The notes: a model not told the origin generated them from the letters alone. DNA of 13,478 nucleotides from Gammaproteobacteria bacterium (GCA_015767355.1 JADWMH010000032.1:1-13478); one strand, 5' to 3'; shown: positions 1 through 7,294, numbered from the stretch's first letter. A program made the numbers and translations.

Positions 1-98
1 CAGCAAGAGTTACATAACGCTGCTATGCGCCCCTTGCCGGGCCTTGAAGAGGAACAAAATTGCTGCACGATATCGGGAAGTTATTTATGGACAACTCC
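1..98. mobile_element. Right end of a terminal-inverted-repeat element (truncated by window)
   Basis: The bases ending at 98 (TATGGACAACTCC) match the right terminus of the element at 9881-10016, which also ends TATGGACAACTCC. The match fades within about 10 bases further in (GAAGTTATTT here against GAAGCTCT there), so the two may be different members of one terminus family. The next three bases (TTA, 99-101) would suit a TNA-type target duplication, but the left end is outside the window. Frame 2 is open from the window edge to a stop at 113-115 and could be the tail of a transposase; I do not recognise it. The assignment rests only on the shared terminus. Confidence 0.45.
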
Positions 99-107
99 TT
101 ACATGGC

Positions 108-123
108 GATTATAACCATAATC
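108..123. repeat. Short dyad upstream of the cold-shock promoter
   Basis: GATTAT-AACC-ATAATC is a perfect 6-bp inverted repeat with a 4-base centre, about 55 bp upstream of the csp -35 box. It could be an operator or simply AT-rich chance symmetry; nothing else supports a role. Confidence 0.2.
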
Positions 124-175
124 ATGAAGGTAGATGATAACAAACATATCTCACAAAATTTCTCTAAAAGGAGTG

Positions 176-203
176 TTGACTAAGGGGTAAATCCGTATAT
201 AAT
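176..203 (+). promoter_or_regulatory. Sigma70 promoter of the cold-shock gene
   Basis: TTGACT (176-181) and a perfect TATAAT (198-203) are separated by 16 bp. Transcription should start near 210, leaving an untranslated leader of about 147 nt before the ATG at 357. Long leaders of this kind are a known hallmark of cspA-type genes, where leader folding controls translation at low temperature. Confidence 0.8.
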
Positions 204-310
204 CCACTCAGCTTGAAAGTACGTTTATATTTATGCACACCATTTCGATGTCTCGTCTTTAGTAGCTCGTCCTGTTTTCATAAGTAATAGCAGCACATTC
301 CAGCCAAACT

Positions 311-325
311 GCCTTTTTAAAAGGC
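311..325 (+). promoter_or_regulatory. Hairpin in the csp 5' leader
   Basis: GCCTTTT-T-AAAAGGC is a perfect 7-bp inverted repeat, able to form a 5-6 bp hairpin in the RNA. It ends 31 nt before the start codon and about 20 nt before the AGGA ribosome-binding site (347-350). It may take part in temperature-dependent folding of the leader, which is inference from known cspA leaders. Confidence 0.4.
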
Positions 326-356
326 TTCAATACTCGCAATATTAATAGGATAGATT

Positions 357-563
357 ATGTCTACTACTACCGGCACCGTAAAATGGTTCAACGAAGCCAA
401 AGGCTTTGGATTTATTGAGCAGGAAAATGGCCCTGACGTTTTTGCTCATTTCAGCGCTATCTCCGGCTCAGGTTTCAAAACACTGATCGAAGGCCAGAAG
501 GTTGAGTTCACTGTTACTCAAGGCCAGAAAGGTCCTCAGGCAGAGAACATCGTACCGCTATAA
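357..563 (+). CDS. Cold-shock domain protein (CspA family)
   Basis: A 68-residue single cold-shock domain, the usual length for the family. RNP1 is visible as KGFGFI (residues 15-20) and RNP2 as DVFAHF (27-32), with the typical opening GTVKWFNEAKGFGFI. The aromatic residues of these motifs stack on single-stranded RNA or DNA; the protein is a cytoplasmic RNA chaperone that melts structure and antiterminates. The start is supported by AGGA at 347-350, six bases before the ATG. The gene is monocistronic, with its own sigma70 promoter, long leader and strong terminator. Which paralogue (cold-induced or constitutive) cannot be told from sequence. Confidence 0.97.
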   Translation: MSTTTGTVKWFNEAKGFGFIEQENGPDVFAHFSAISGSGFKTLIEGQKVEFTVTQGQKGPQAENIVPL

Positions 564-600
564 ATTGCTGAACACGATACGGTCTGCTTTGCAGGCCAGC

Positions 601-622
601 CTTACACCCTTCGGGGTGTGAG
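601..622 (+). other. UUCG-capped stem-loop after csp
   Basis: CTTACACCC (601-609), loop TTCG (610-613) and GGGTGTGAG (614-622) form a 9-bp stem with one G-U pair and a stable UUCG tetraloop. There is no U-tract directly after it, so alone it is not a classic terminator. It sits immediately before the real terminator and may protect the csp mRNA 3' end or aid termination. Confidence 0.6.
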
Positions 623-626
623 GAAT

Positions 627-660
627 AAAAGGGCTGGACCTGCGGGTCCCGCCCTTTTTT
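627..660 (+). terminator. Rho-independent terminator of csp
   Basis: AAAAGGGC (627-634) pairs with GCCCTTTT, with an inner GGACC-TGCG-GGTCC stem (636-649) and one internal mismatch, then a run of six T (655-660). This is a textbook intrinsic terminator. It lies only 27 bases before modA. Confidence 0.92.
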
Positions 661-687
661 ATTGCCTGGATCGAACCAACAAACTAC

Positions 688-1443
688 ATGAAAGCACTAA
701 CTCTGTTCCTTACACTACTCATCACATGCGTGTTGACGTTGGCTGCCGGACAAGCAACTGCTGATGAAATTCACGTTGCAGTAGCCAGCAACTTTACAAA
801 CACCATCAAGACTCTTGCCGGGCGTTTCGAGGCCAGTAGTGGCCACAGAGTAATACTGAGCTTTGGCTCCACCGGCAAACACTATGCACAAATCAAGAAT
901 GGCGCCCCTTTCGATGCCTTTTTTGCCGCCGATGTCAAACGACCGAAATTGCTGGATAAAGAGGGAGTTGCCCTGCCGGGCAGCAGATTCACCTATGCCA
1001 TCGGTAAGATCGTCCTGTGGGGACCGAAAAAAGGCAGTGTCGATGCCGAAGGAAAGGTTTTGGAAGAGGGGAAATTTCGCCATCTGGCCATCGCCAACCC
1101 GAAACTGGCACCTTATGGCAGGGCGGCCCGCCAGGTCTTGCAGGACCGCGGGATATGGGAGTCATTGCAGAACCGCATGGTTCGCGGTGAGAACATCGGA
1201 CAGACCTTCCAGTTCATCAAGAGCCGCAATGCAGAACTGGGATTCGTCGCCTTGTCCCAGATAATAGATCCCGGTCATGCCATCGAGGGTTCTCTGTGGA
1301 AAGTCCCTCAATCACTCTACACTCCCATTGAGCAACAGGCGGTGCTGTTGAGAGAGAGTGACGCCGCACGCGCCTTTCTCACGTTCGTAAAAAATGATGA
1401 GTCGCTGGAGATCATCCGCGGATTCGGCTACGCTACGCCATAA
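688..1443 (+). CDS. modA: Molybdate ABC transporter, periplasmic binding protein ModA
   Basis: A 251-residue extracytoplasmic solute-binding protein. Residues 1-25 form a Sec signal peptide (basic MK, hydrophobic core, ATA cleavage site before DE). The mature part opens with VAVASNF (S34) and carries SFGSTG (S61), the serines expected to hydrogen-bond the oxyanion in ModA proteins. The protein would capture molybdate, possibly tungstate, in the periplasm and deliver it to ModB. It heads a modABC operon and overlaps modB by one base (TAATG). No clear Shine-Dalgarno and no obvious promoter lie between the csp terminator (ending 660) and the ATG, so transcription may depend on read-through or a weak promoter. 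Molybdate versus tungstate preference is not decidable here. Confidence 0.95.
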   Translation: MKALTLFLTLLITCVLTLAAGQATADEIHVAVASNFTNTIKTLAGRFEASSGHRVILSFGSTGKHYAQIKNGAPFDAFFAADVKRPKLLDKEGVALPGSRFTYAIGKIVLWGPKKGSVDAEGKVLEEGKFRHLAIANPKLAPYGRAARQVLQDRGIWESLQNRMVRGENIGQTFQFIKSRNAELGFVALSQIIDPGHAIEGSLWKVPQSLYTPIEQQAVLLRESDAARAFLTFVKNDESLEIIRGFGYATP

Positions 1444-2123
1444 TGTTGAATGACGCCGACCTCGCTGCCCTTGCCATCACGCTCAAACTGGCGAGTGTTA
1501 CCACGTTGATCCTACTGCTGCTGGGTACGCCGTTTGCCTGGTGGATGGCACGTACCCGCTGGCGCTACAAGTTTATGCTGGAAGCAGTGATTGCACTGCC
1601 GCTGGTGCTTCCGCCAACCGTGCTGGGCTTCTATCTTCTGGTTGCCCTGGGTCCCGAAGGCCCGGTTGGCGGCCTGATGGAACTGCTGGGCGGAGAGCCG
1701 CTGGCCTTTACCTTTACTGGCCTGGTCATCGGCTCAGTATTGTATTCGATGCCCTTTGTCGTGCAGCCGCTGCAAGGCGCCTTTGCCTCCATTGGTCGTC
1801 GCCCCCTGGAAGTTGCAGCAACCCTGCGCGCCTCACCACTGGATCGTTTTTTTACAGTCGCCGTACCATTGGCCCGCTCCGGTTTCCTCACCGCCGCTGT
1901 GCTTGGATTTGCCCACACTGTCGGCGAATTCGGCGTGGTGCTTATGATCGGCGGCAACATCCCGGGCCAGACCCAGGTGCTGTCGATCGCCATCTACGAT
2001 CATGTTGAAATGCTCGAATATGGTCACGCCCACTGGCTGTCAGGGGGACTGCTGCTGGCTTCATTCATCATGCTGATGAGCGTGTATGCCCTCAATCGCC
2101 GCTTCTCGCTAGTGCGGCCATGA
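1443..2123 (+). CDS. modB: Molybdate ABC transporter permease ModB
   Basis: A 226-residue inner-membrane permease with about five hydrophobic segments (near residues 9-34, 45-68, 90-110, 146-170, 200-216). The cytoplasmic EAA coupling loop that docks to ModC is visible at 123-143 (EVAATLRASP...VAVPLA), and the TVGEFGVVLMIGGN region at 159-172 is characteristic of ModB. The length is normal. Its ATG overlaps the modA stop codon as TAATG, so translation is probably coupled, and no separate ribosome-binding site is needed. Together with ModC it moves molybdate across the inner membrane. Confidence 0.96.
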   Translation: MLNDADLAALAITLKLASVTTLILLLLGTPFAWWMARTRWRYKFMLEAVIALPLVLPPTVLGFYLLVALGPEGPVGGLMELLGGEPLAFTFTGLVIGSVLYSMPFVVQPLQGAFASIGRRPLEVAATLRASPLDRFFTVAVPLARSGFLTAAVLGFAHTVGEFGVVLMIGGNIPGQTQVLSIAIYDHVEMLEYGHAHWLSGGLLLASFIMLMSVYALNRRFSLVRP

Positions 2124-2181
2124 GTTGTACAGTGATGCGTCAATTCGCGTTTTATATTGGTGATGCAAAGGGATGTGTGTC

Positions 2182-3249
2182 ATGAGCATAGAAATCCGAT
2201 TCCGGATCGATCGAAGTGATTTTGTTCTGGATGTTGATGTGGAGATTCCTGCCACGGGTATCACAGCTGTGTTCGGCCCTTCAGGATGCGGCAAGACCAC
2301 CCTGCTGCGCGCCATCGCAGGACTGGAGCCCTGTGGAGATGGTTTCCTGCGCGTGGGAGAGATGCGGTGGCAGGAGGGAGCACATTTCATGCCGCCCCAC
2401 AAGCGCCCCGTGGGCTATGTCTTCCAGGAGGCCAGCCTGTTTGCGCATCTGAACGTGCGGAAGAATCTCGAATATGGCGTCAAGCGGGTGCCGGTTTCGC
2501 AACGTAAAGTCTCCATGGAGAGGGCTATCGAATTGCTCGGTATCGGGCCATTGCTCGAGCACAGAGCTGACCAGCTCTCCGGTGGCGAGCGCCAACGTGT
2601 GGCGATTGCACGGGCGTTGGCGGTCAGCCCCGGGATCCTGCTGATGGATGAGCCTCTGGCGGCGCTGGATCAGGCGCGCAAGCAGGAGATCCTCCCCTAT
2701 CTTGAGTCGCTGCATGACGAACTGGATATTCCCGTGATCTATGTCAGCCACTCGCCCGATGAGGTTGCGCGCCTGGCAGATCACCTGGTGCTGCTTGAAG
2801 CCGGCCGCATAAGGGCCTCCGGTCCGATTGGTGAGATGTTGACCCGGCTTGATCTACCCCTGGCTTATGGCAATGATGCAGAGGCGCTCATTGAAGCCGA
2901 GGTAGCAGGGCACGATGATGAATATGACCTGACCCTGCTGGATTTCCCGGGGGGACGATTTACCGTCACGCGCCATGATTTGCCGGTGGGCCATGCCGTC
3001 AGAGTCCGTGTTACAGCCCGCGATGTCAGCCTGACCCTGGAACATCAGTCCGGTACCAGCATCCTGAACATATTCCCCGCGACCATTGAAGAGATCTCTC
3101 CCGCAGGAAACGCACAGATGATGGTTAAGCTGATTTGCGGCGATGTCCCTATGCTGGCCCGGGTGACTCGCAAGTCTGCCTCGGTACTGGATTTAAAACC
3201 CGGCAAGCTGGTCTACGCGCAAGCCAAAAGCGTCGCCCTGCTCTCCTGA
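2182..3249 (+). CDS. modC: Molybdate ABC transporter ATPase ModC
   Basis: A 355-residue ABC ATPase with a C-terminal Mop/TOBE domain, the usual ModC plan. In order: Walker A GPSGCGKT (about 32-39), Q-loop VFQEASLF (80-87), signature LSGGERQ (132-138), Walker B ILLMDE (152-157), D-loop and the switch histidine in YVSHSPDE (190). The Mop-like region near 290-350 binds oxyanion and can regulate transport in relatives. I chose ATG 2182 rather than the in-frame ATG at 2173, because the AAAGGG at 2167-2172 touches the upstream ATG but is nine bases from the downstream one. The stop is four bases from the stop of the convergent acyl-CoA synthetase gene. Confidence 0.95.
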   Translation: MSIEIRFRIDRSDFVLDVDVEIPATGITAVFGPSGCGKTTLLRAIAGLEPCGDGFLRVGEMRWQEGAHFMPPHKRPVGYVFQEASLFAHLNVRKNLEYGVKRVPVSQRKVSMERAIELLGIGPLLEHRADQLSGGERQRVAIARALAVSPGILLMDEPLAALDQARKQEILPYLESLHDELDIPVIYVSHSPDEVARLADHLVLLEAGRIRASGPIGEMLTRLDLPLAYGNDAEALIEAEVAGHDDEYDLTLLDFPGGRFTVTRHDLPVGHAVRVRVTARDVSLTLEHQSGTSILNIFPATIEEISPAGNAQMMVKLICGDVPMLARVTRKSASVLDLKPGKLVYAQAKSVALLS

Positions 3250-3253
3250 TCCT

Positions 3254-5086
3254 TCATCGCGGGCCTTGCGCATACATTGTATCGATCTCTGCAGTATAAC
3301 GCTCCAGCACTTTAGCCTTCTTGATCTTCAGCGTTGGCGTCAACAGCCCGTTATCCAGTGTCCATGGCTCGGCAAGCAGGGTTGCCTTGCGAATCTTGGC
3401 GTAGCCGGGAAAGTCTTTCAGACCCTTGCGAATTCTTGACAACACATCCTTGACGACATCCTCATTGTTCAAGGCTTCATGTGTATAGGGCTTTCCCGCT
3501 GCAGAGACGTTCCAGTATGCTTCATCGATGACCACCAATGCAGTCAGGTAAGAGCGCCCTTCCCCGACAACCAGCACCTGGTCGATCATGCCATCCATGC
3601 CAATGGCGCTCTCCATATCCGCCGGTGGGATTTTCTCTCCATTGGAGAGCACCAGGATATCCTTGATTCTGCCGGTGATGTAAACATGCCCGGATTCAGA
3701 TACCCGCGCCTGGTCACCTGTGTGAAACCAGCCGTCAGCATCGATCACATCATTGGTTGCAGCATGGTTGTTCCAGTATCCCAGCATGATTCCGGGGCTT
3801 TTTGCCAGCAGTTCATCATTCTCTCCGATCATTACCTCGGTTCCACGCAACGGTCGCCCGACACTGTCGGGTTTATTATCCTCTTCACTGTTCGCAGAGA
3901 GGATTGGGCTGGTCTCGGTGAGGCCATAACCATGGATCATGGTAATTCCCAGTCCGGAAAAGACTTTCGCCACCTGCGGCGGCAGTGCAGCTCCACCGAT
4001 GAGAGCGCTGCGAAGGTTGCCACCGAGTCCGTCGCGGATCTGGGCACCAACAAGAGTGTCCAATACCCCATGCAACATCAGCGAGGGCTTCCAGGATGCT
4101 CGCCCCTGTTGACGTAAAAAGTATTTCCAGCCTGTATCAACTGCTTTGTTGAAGAGCATGCGTTTTAATCGCGGCCCCTTGTTCAGACGGTCATTCAACT
4201 TGCCGAGCACCCGTTCAAAGACGCGTGGCACAGCAACGATAAGTGTTGGTTTGCGGCTCTTGAAGTCCTCTGCAAGCTGCGCCACAGACCTGGCGAAGCT
4301 CACTCTCGCGCCCGCCATCACCGGAACGTAATAACCTGCTGTGCGCTCAAACATGTGTGAAAGCGGAAGAAACGAGAGAAAGTGGTCCTGGCGATAACAA
4401 TCCAGCATGGTGATGCCGGCATGCGCATTGGTCAGGATATTCAGATGACTCAGCATCACCCCTTTTGGCCGTCCCGTGGTTCCGGATGTATAGACGATAG
4501 TAGCCAGCTTCTCAGCGTCTCCCTGACGCGGCTGATACTCCTGCTGCTCCACAGTCAGCCAACTGTTGGCACGCATGACAATGTCATCATTACGCTCACA
4601 TTTTGCCGCTTCATCACTCTCATCGAGCAGCAGCACACGCTGCAGCGAACCCTCGTCATCGGGTGTACTCTCAACAATGATCGGCGCCAGACGTTTCCAG
4701 CGCCTGGCATCCTGTATCAGAATAAGACGGATATTGGCATCATCGATAATATAGCCGATGTTGTCAGGACGATCATCCGTGTAGAGCGGCACCACAACCA
4801 GCCCCAGAGAGAGCGCAGCCTGCTCAAACATCACCCACTGCGGGCAATTTCGCAGCAACACCCCGACCCTCTCCCCTCTGGCCAGTCCCTCGCCACGCAA
4901 ACTCTGTTGCCAGCGGGCAATATGCTGCTGCATCTCCCGCCACGTATAGGAGATCCAGCTATTGCTGCTGCGATCAAAAAAGCTGAAAGCTTCGTCATCC
5001 GGCGTACGATGCACCCGCACCGAAAAGAGACCATCCAGTGTCGCTGCCTCCTCGACAGAGATAATATCTTCACTCCAAAGCGTCAT
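3254..5086 (-). CDS. Long-chain acyl-CoA synthetase (AMP-forming, FadD15-like)
   Basis: A 610-residue adenylate-forming enzyme of the bacterial long-chain acyl-CoA synthetase type. The ATP-binding P-loop YTSGTTGRPKG is at 199-209, YGLTETSP at 387-394, GWFHTGD at 452-458 (ribose-binding Asp) and the C-terminal TPTLKIKK at 583-590 holds the lysines that catalyse adenylation. It activates free fatty acids to acyl-CoA through an acyl-AMP intermediate, at the cytoplasmic face of the membrane, feeding beta-oxidation or lipid synthesis. The start is supported by GGGGTAG five bases upstream on the minus strand. It diverges from thiS and converges on modC with a four-base gap and no visible terminator between them. 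The exact chain length is not predictable. Confidence 0.93.
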   Translation of the reverse strand: MTLWSEDIISVEEAATLDGLFSVRVHRTPDDEAFSFFDRSSNSWISYTWREMQQHIARWQQSLRGEGLARGERVGVLLRNCPQWVMFEQAALSLGLVVVPLYTDDRPDNIGYIIDDANIRLILIQDARRWKRLAPIIVESTPDDEGSLQRVLLLDESDEAAKCERNDDIVMRANSWLTVEQQEYQPRQGDAEKLATIVYTSGTTGRPKGVMLSHLNILTNAHAGITMLDCYRQDHFLSFLPLSHMFERTAGYYVPVMAGARVSFARSVAQLAEDFKSRKPTLIVAVPRVFERVLGKLNDRLNKGPRLKRMLFNKAVDTGWKYFLRQQGRASWKPSLMLHGVLDTLVGAQIRDGLGGNLRSALIGGAALPPQVAKVFSGLGITMIHGYGLTETSPILSANSEEDNKPDSVGRPLRGTEVMIGENDELLAKSPGIMLGYWNNHAATNDVIDADGWFHTGDQARVSESGHVYITGRIKDILVLSNGEKIPPADMESAIGMDGMIDQVLVVGEGRSYLTALVVIDEAYWNVSAAGKPYTHEALNNEDVVKDVLSRIRKGLKDFPGYAKIRKATLLAEPWTLDNGLLTPTLKIKKAKVLERYTAEIDTMYAQGPR

Positions 5087-5164
5087 TCGCTACCCCGCAG
5101 ATAAAACTATTGTTAAAATTGTTGTAGAATCCTACCATTAACCAACAGGCGGAATTAGATTTCC

Positions 5165-5365
5165 ATGCAAATTTCACTCAATGGCGACATCCGCACTCTG
5201 AAAAAAGGCGCCACAGTGGCTGACCTGATAGCGGAATTGAAGCTGGCTGATCAGCGCCTGGCAGTTGAGGTCAATGAGGAGCTGGTTCCCCGCTCCACTT
5301 TCAGCGACCACCACCTCAAGGCTGGCGATGAAATGGAGATTGTGCATGCTATAGGTGGTGGCTGA
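5165..5365 (+). CDS. thiS: Sulfur-carrier protein ThiS
   Basis: A 66-residue ubiquitin-fold sulfur carrier. The opening MQISLNGD, the middle VAVEVNEELVPRS-like segment (here LAVEVNEELVPRS) and the C-terminal IGGG are typical. ThiF adenylates the C-terminal glycine, which then carries the thiocarboxylate sulfur used by ThiG to build the thiazole ring of thiamine. The tail ends GGG rather than the usual GG. The ribosome-binding site is weak (GGCGGA about 11 bases upstream). No TPP riboswitch fits in the 78-bp gap from the divergent acyl-CoA synthetase gene. thiF and thiO/thiH are not in the window. Confidence 0.94.
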   Translation: MQISLNGDIRTLKKGATVADLIAELKLADQRLAVEVNEELVPRSTFSDHHLKAGDEMEIVHAIGGG

Positions 5366-5384
5366 AGCAGTTCCCGGATTTTCC

Positions 5385-5516
5385 TGTCATCCCGGGTGAA
5401 GTGAGGAACGAAGCTTCCGCGTCCTGCTCACGCCCCTCACCTACATCCGTGTAGGCGAACGACGAGGGATCTTAAAACACCGTGTACATTAAGATCTCTC
5501 CTGCGTCGAGATAACA
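5385..5516. repeat. Palindromic interspersed repeat between thiS and thiG
   Basis: It starts TGTCATCCCG (5385) and ends CGAGATAACA (5507-5516), a degenerate inverted copy of the same terminus. Inside, AGGGATCTTA (5465-5474) pairs with TAAGATCTCT (5490-5499) with one wobble, and CCTACA-TCCG-TGTAGG makes a second perfect hairpin (5440-5455). The terminus and the AAGATCT core are shared with the inner element at 9906-9977, so this is a family of non-coding repeats. It occupies most of the 214-bp thiS-thiG gap. Confidence 0.65.
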
Positions 5517-5579
5517 AACGACATAGTCAGAAATAAAGAGCTCTCACCTTTCAACACCACACAATAGTAGTGAAGACTT

Positions 5580-6365
5580 ATGAATTCAAATGACACATTT
5601 ACAGTTGCCGGACGCACTTTCAGCTCACGCCTGCTGGTTGGCACCGGCAAATACAAGGATATGAATGAGACTCAGGAGGCAATAGAAGCGAGCGGCGCAG
5701 AAATCGTTACCATTGCCGTTCGCCGCACCAATATGGGACAAAGTAGCGATGAGCCCAATATTCTTGAGGTGCTTCCGCCGGATCGCTACACCATTCTGCC
5801 CAATACGGCCGGCTGCTATGATCAAAAAACAGCTGTACGCACCTGCAAACTGGCTCGCGAACTGCTTGACGGCCATAACCTGGTCAAGCTGGAAGTGCTT
5901 GGTGACGAAAAGACACTGTTTCCGGATGTGATGGCAACCATGCGAGCGGCAGAGGAGCTGGTCAAGGATGGCTTCGACGTGATGGTCTATACCAATGATG
6001 ATCCCATCATCGCCAGACAGCTCGAAGAGATTGGCTGCGCTGCGGTGATGCCGCTTGCCGCTCCGATTGGATCCGGCCTTGGTATTCGCAATCCGCTGAA
6101 TATCCGCACTATTGTTGAAAATGCCAACGTGCCCATCCTCGTTGATGCCGGCGTCGGCACAGCCTCCGATGCCGCCATGGCGATGGAACTTGGCTGCGAC
6201 GGAGTGCTCATGAACACCGCAATCGCTGCGGCCAAAGATCCTGTGCTGATGGCTTCGGCGATGAGAAAAGGGATCGAGGCAGGGCGTGAGGCCTACCTGG
6301 CAGGCCGCATGACGGCAAAGCGTTTTGCTTCGGCATCTTCGCCTGTTGACGGGTTGTTTTTCTAG
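5580..6365 (+). CDS. thiG: Thiazole synthase ThiG
   Basis: A 261-residue TIM-barrel enzyme of normal length. It condenses 1-deoxy-D-xylulose 5-phosphate, dehydroglycine and the ThiS thiocarboxylate to the thiazole phosphate moiety of thiamine. Visible are GTGKY (21-25), AVRRTN (46-51), the Schiff-base lysine in VKLEVLG (K103), the phosphate-binding loops PIGSGLGIRN (162-171) and DAGVGTASDAA (189-199), and MNTAIA (211-216). It lies in the same direction as thiS but is separated from it by a repeat element, unlike the tight thiSG pairs of many bacteria. A weak GTGAAG precedes the ATG. It is followed after 23 bases by folA. Confidence 0.97.
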   Translation: MNSNDTFTVAGRTFSSRLLVGTGKYKDMNETQEAIEASGAEIVTIAVRRTNMGQSSDEPNILEVLPPDRYTILPNTAGCYDQKTAVRTCKLARELLDGHNLVKLEVLGDEKTLFPDVMATMRAAEELVKDGFDVMVYTNDDPIIARQLEEIGCAAVMPLAAPIGSGLGIRNPLNIRTIVENANVPILVDAGVGTASDAAMAMELGCDGVLMNTAIAAAKDPVLMASAMRKGIEAGREAYLAGRMTAKRFASASSPVDGLFF

Positions 6366-6388
6366 AGGGGACTTACGGGCCGGATACT

Positions 6389-6889
6389 GTGCCAAAGAAA
6401 CCGCAAATCTCACTGATCTGGGCAATGGCGCACAATCGTGTCATTGGACGGGATAACAGCCTGCCGTGGCATCTGCCTGCCGATCTGCAGCATTTCAAGC
6501 GGTTGACGATGGGCAAACCCATTGTCATGGGGCGCAGGACCTGGGAGTCACTTCCGGGAGTGCTGCCAAATCGCCGTCATATCGTCATCACCCGCCAATC
6601 CAGCTACCAGGCGGACGGAGCGGAAACTGCTCCTGACCTGCAGCAGGCGATCGAACTTGCCGGTAGTGCCGGTGAGGTGATGATCGTTGGCGGCGCCATG
6701 CTTTACAAACTGGCATTGCCATTCGCCGATCAACTCTATATGACCCTGGTTGATGCGGATATCGAAGGCGACGCCACCTTTCCCGAGTTCGATTTGTCAC
6801 TCTGGCGGGAGGTCTCACGCGACCATTTTCCGCCTGACGATAACAACCGCTATGGCATGCAGTTTGTCCAACTCATCAGAAAGCACTGA
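6389..6889 (+). CDS. folA: Dihydrofolate reductase
   Basis: A 166-residue DHFR, the usual bacterial length. It reduces dihydrofolate to tetrahydrofolate with NADPH, needed for thymidylate, purine and methionine synthesis. The Met20-type loop is VIGRDNSLPWHLP (18-30), the catalytic acid is D32 in ADLQHFKRLT, MGRRTWESLP (47-56) and IVGGAMLY (99-106) form the cofactor site. The start is GTG at 6389; the only nearby alternative, ATG 6425, would delete the first beta strand (ISLIWAMA). No good Shine-Dalgarno is seen at the right distance; GAGGGG at 6365-6370 is 18 bases away. It probably shares a transcript with thiG. Confidence 0.95.
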   Translation: MPKKPQISLIWAMAHNRVIGRDNSLPWHLPADLQHFKRLTMGKPIVMGRRTWESLPGVLPNRRHIVITRQSSYQADGAETAPDLQQAIELAGSAGEVMIVGGAMLYKLALPFADQLYMTLVDADIEGDATFPEFDLSLWREVSRDHFPPDDNNRYGMQFVQLIRKH

Positions 6890-7087
6890 TCCACAGGACG
6901 ACTGCAATTGCGTCTCTTTTTGGTGCAAACTGATGTTCAGTTGCACTACAGTAATGCCGTGATTCATTCTATTTGCTGTGCGCAATTGCGCCTCTTGGGC
7001 TATGATTAAAAGTTGTTTTATCGTTTTCGCTTGAATAACTGTCACATTTCAATACCCCGTGCATTGAATACATTTTGCTAAAACAGA

Positions 7088-7167
7088 TGTCATTGCGAGG
7101 AGCCGGAGGCGACGCGGCAATCTGGTTTGGAGATTGCCGCAGTCGCTTAGGCTCCCTCGCAATGACG
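7088..7167. repeat. 80-bp near-perfect palindromic repeat element
   Basis: Arms TGTCATTGCGAGG-AGCC (7088-7104) and GGCTCCCTCGCAATGACG (7150-7167) are inverted copies with a one-base bulge. GCGAC/GTCGC (7109-7113, 7142-7146) and GCGGCAATCT/AGATTGCCGC (7114-7123, 7131-7140) continue the stem to a 7-base loop. Elements with a TCATTGCGAGG terminus are dispersed through many bacterial genomes; the TGTCAT end is also shared with the repeats at 5385 and 9906. As RNA it would form a very stable hairpin between the convergent folA and FNR-like genes. Confidence 0.8.
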
Positions 7168-7207
7168 GCATTCACACGGGCTTTTTGAGAATTTACGGAG
7201 AAGTTGC

Positions 7208-7294
7208 ATGAGAACCCTCCTCCATGCGGAAGAACCACTTGCTCTTTCGCACTCCTTAATATTGATCCGGAAACAAACCTGGCATCCAGCGTGA
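7208..7294 (+). CDS. Possible 28-residue small ORF
   Basis: An ATG preceded at seven bases by GGAG (7197-7200) opens a 28-codon frame (MRTLLHAEEPLALSH...) ending in TGA. The ribosome-binding spacing is ideal, but the peptide matches nothing I know and has no clear membrane segment. It overlaps the stem at 7275-7303. It could be a leader peptide or chance. Confidence 0.2.
   Translation: MRTLLHAEEPLALSHSLILIRKQTWHPA

Noticed and set aside
1..183. Open frame from the window edge on the plus strand, ending TAA at 181-183
   Set aside because: It runs through the repeat end and into the csp -35 box, and its composition resembles no protein.
661..687. ModE operator before modA
   Set aside because: The short gap has no inverted TATATA-type ModE palindrome.
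4382..5104. 240-codon plus-strand frame opposite the acyl-CoA synthetase
   Set aside because: It is a shadow of a gene with all adenylate-forming motifs intact.
5087..5164. TPP riboswitch upstream of thiS
   Set aside because: The 78-bp gap is too short and shows no THI-box pattern; only a lone TAGAAT (5125-5130) resembles a -10, without a matching -35.
5625..6425. 266-codon minus-strand frame opposite thiG
   Set aside because: It is antisense to a fully convincing thiG and has no recognisable domain or start context.
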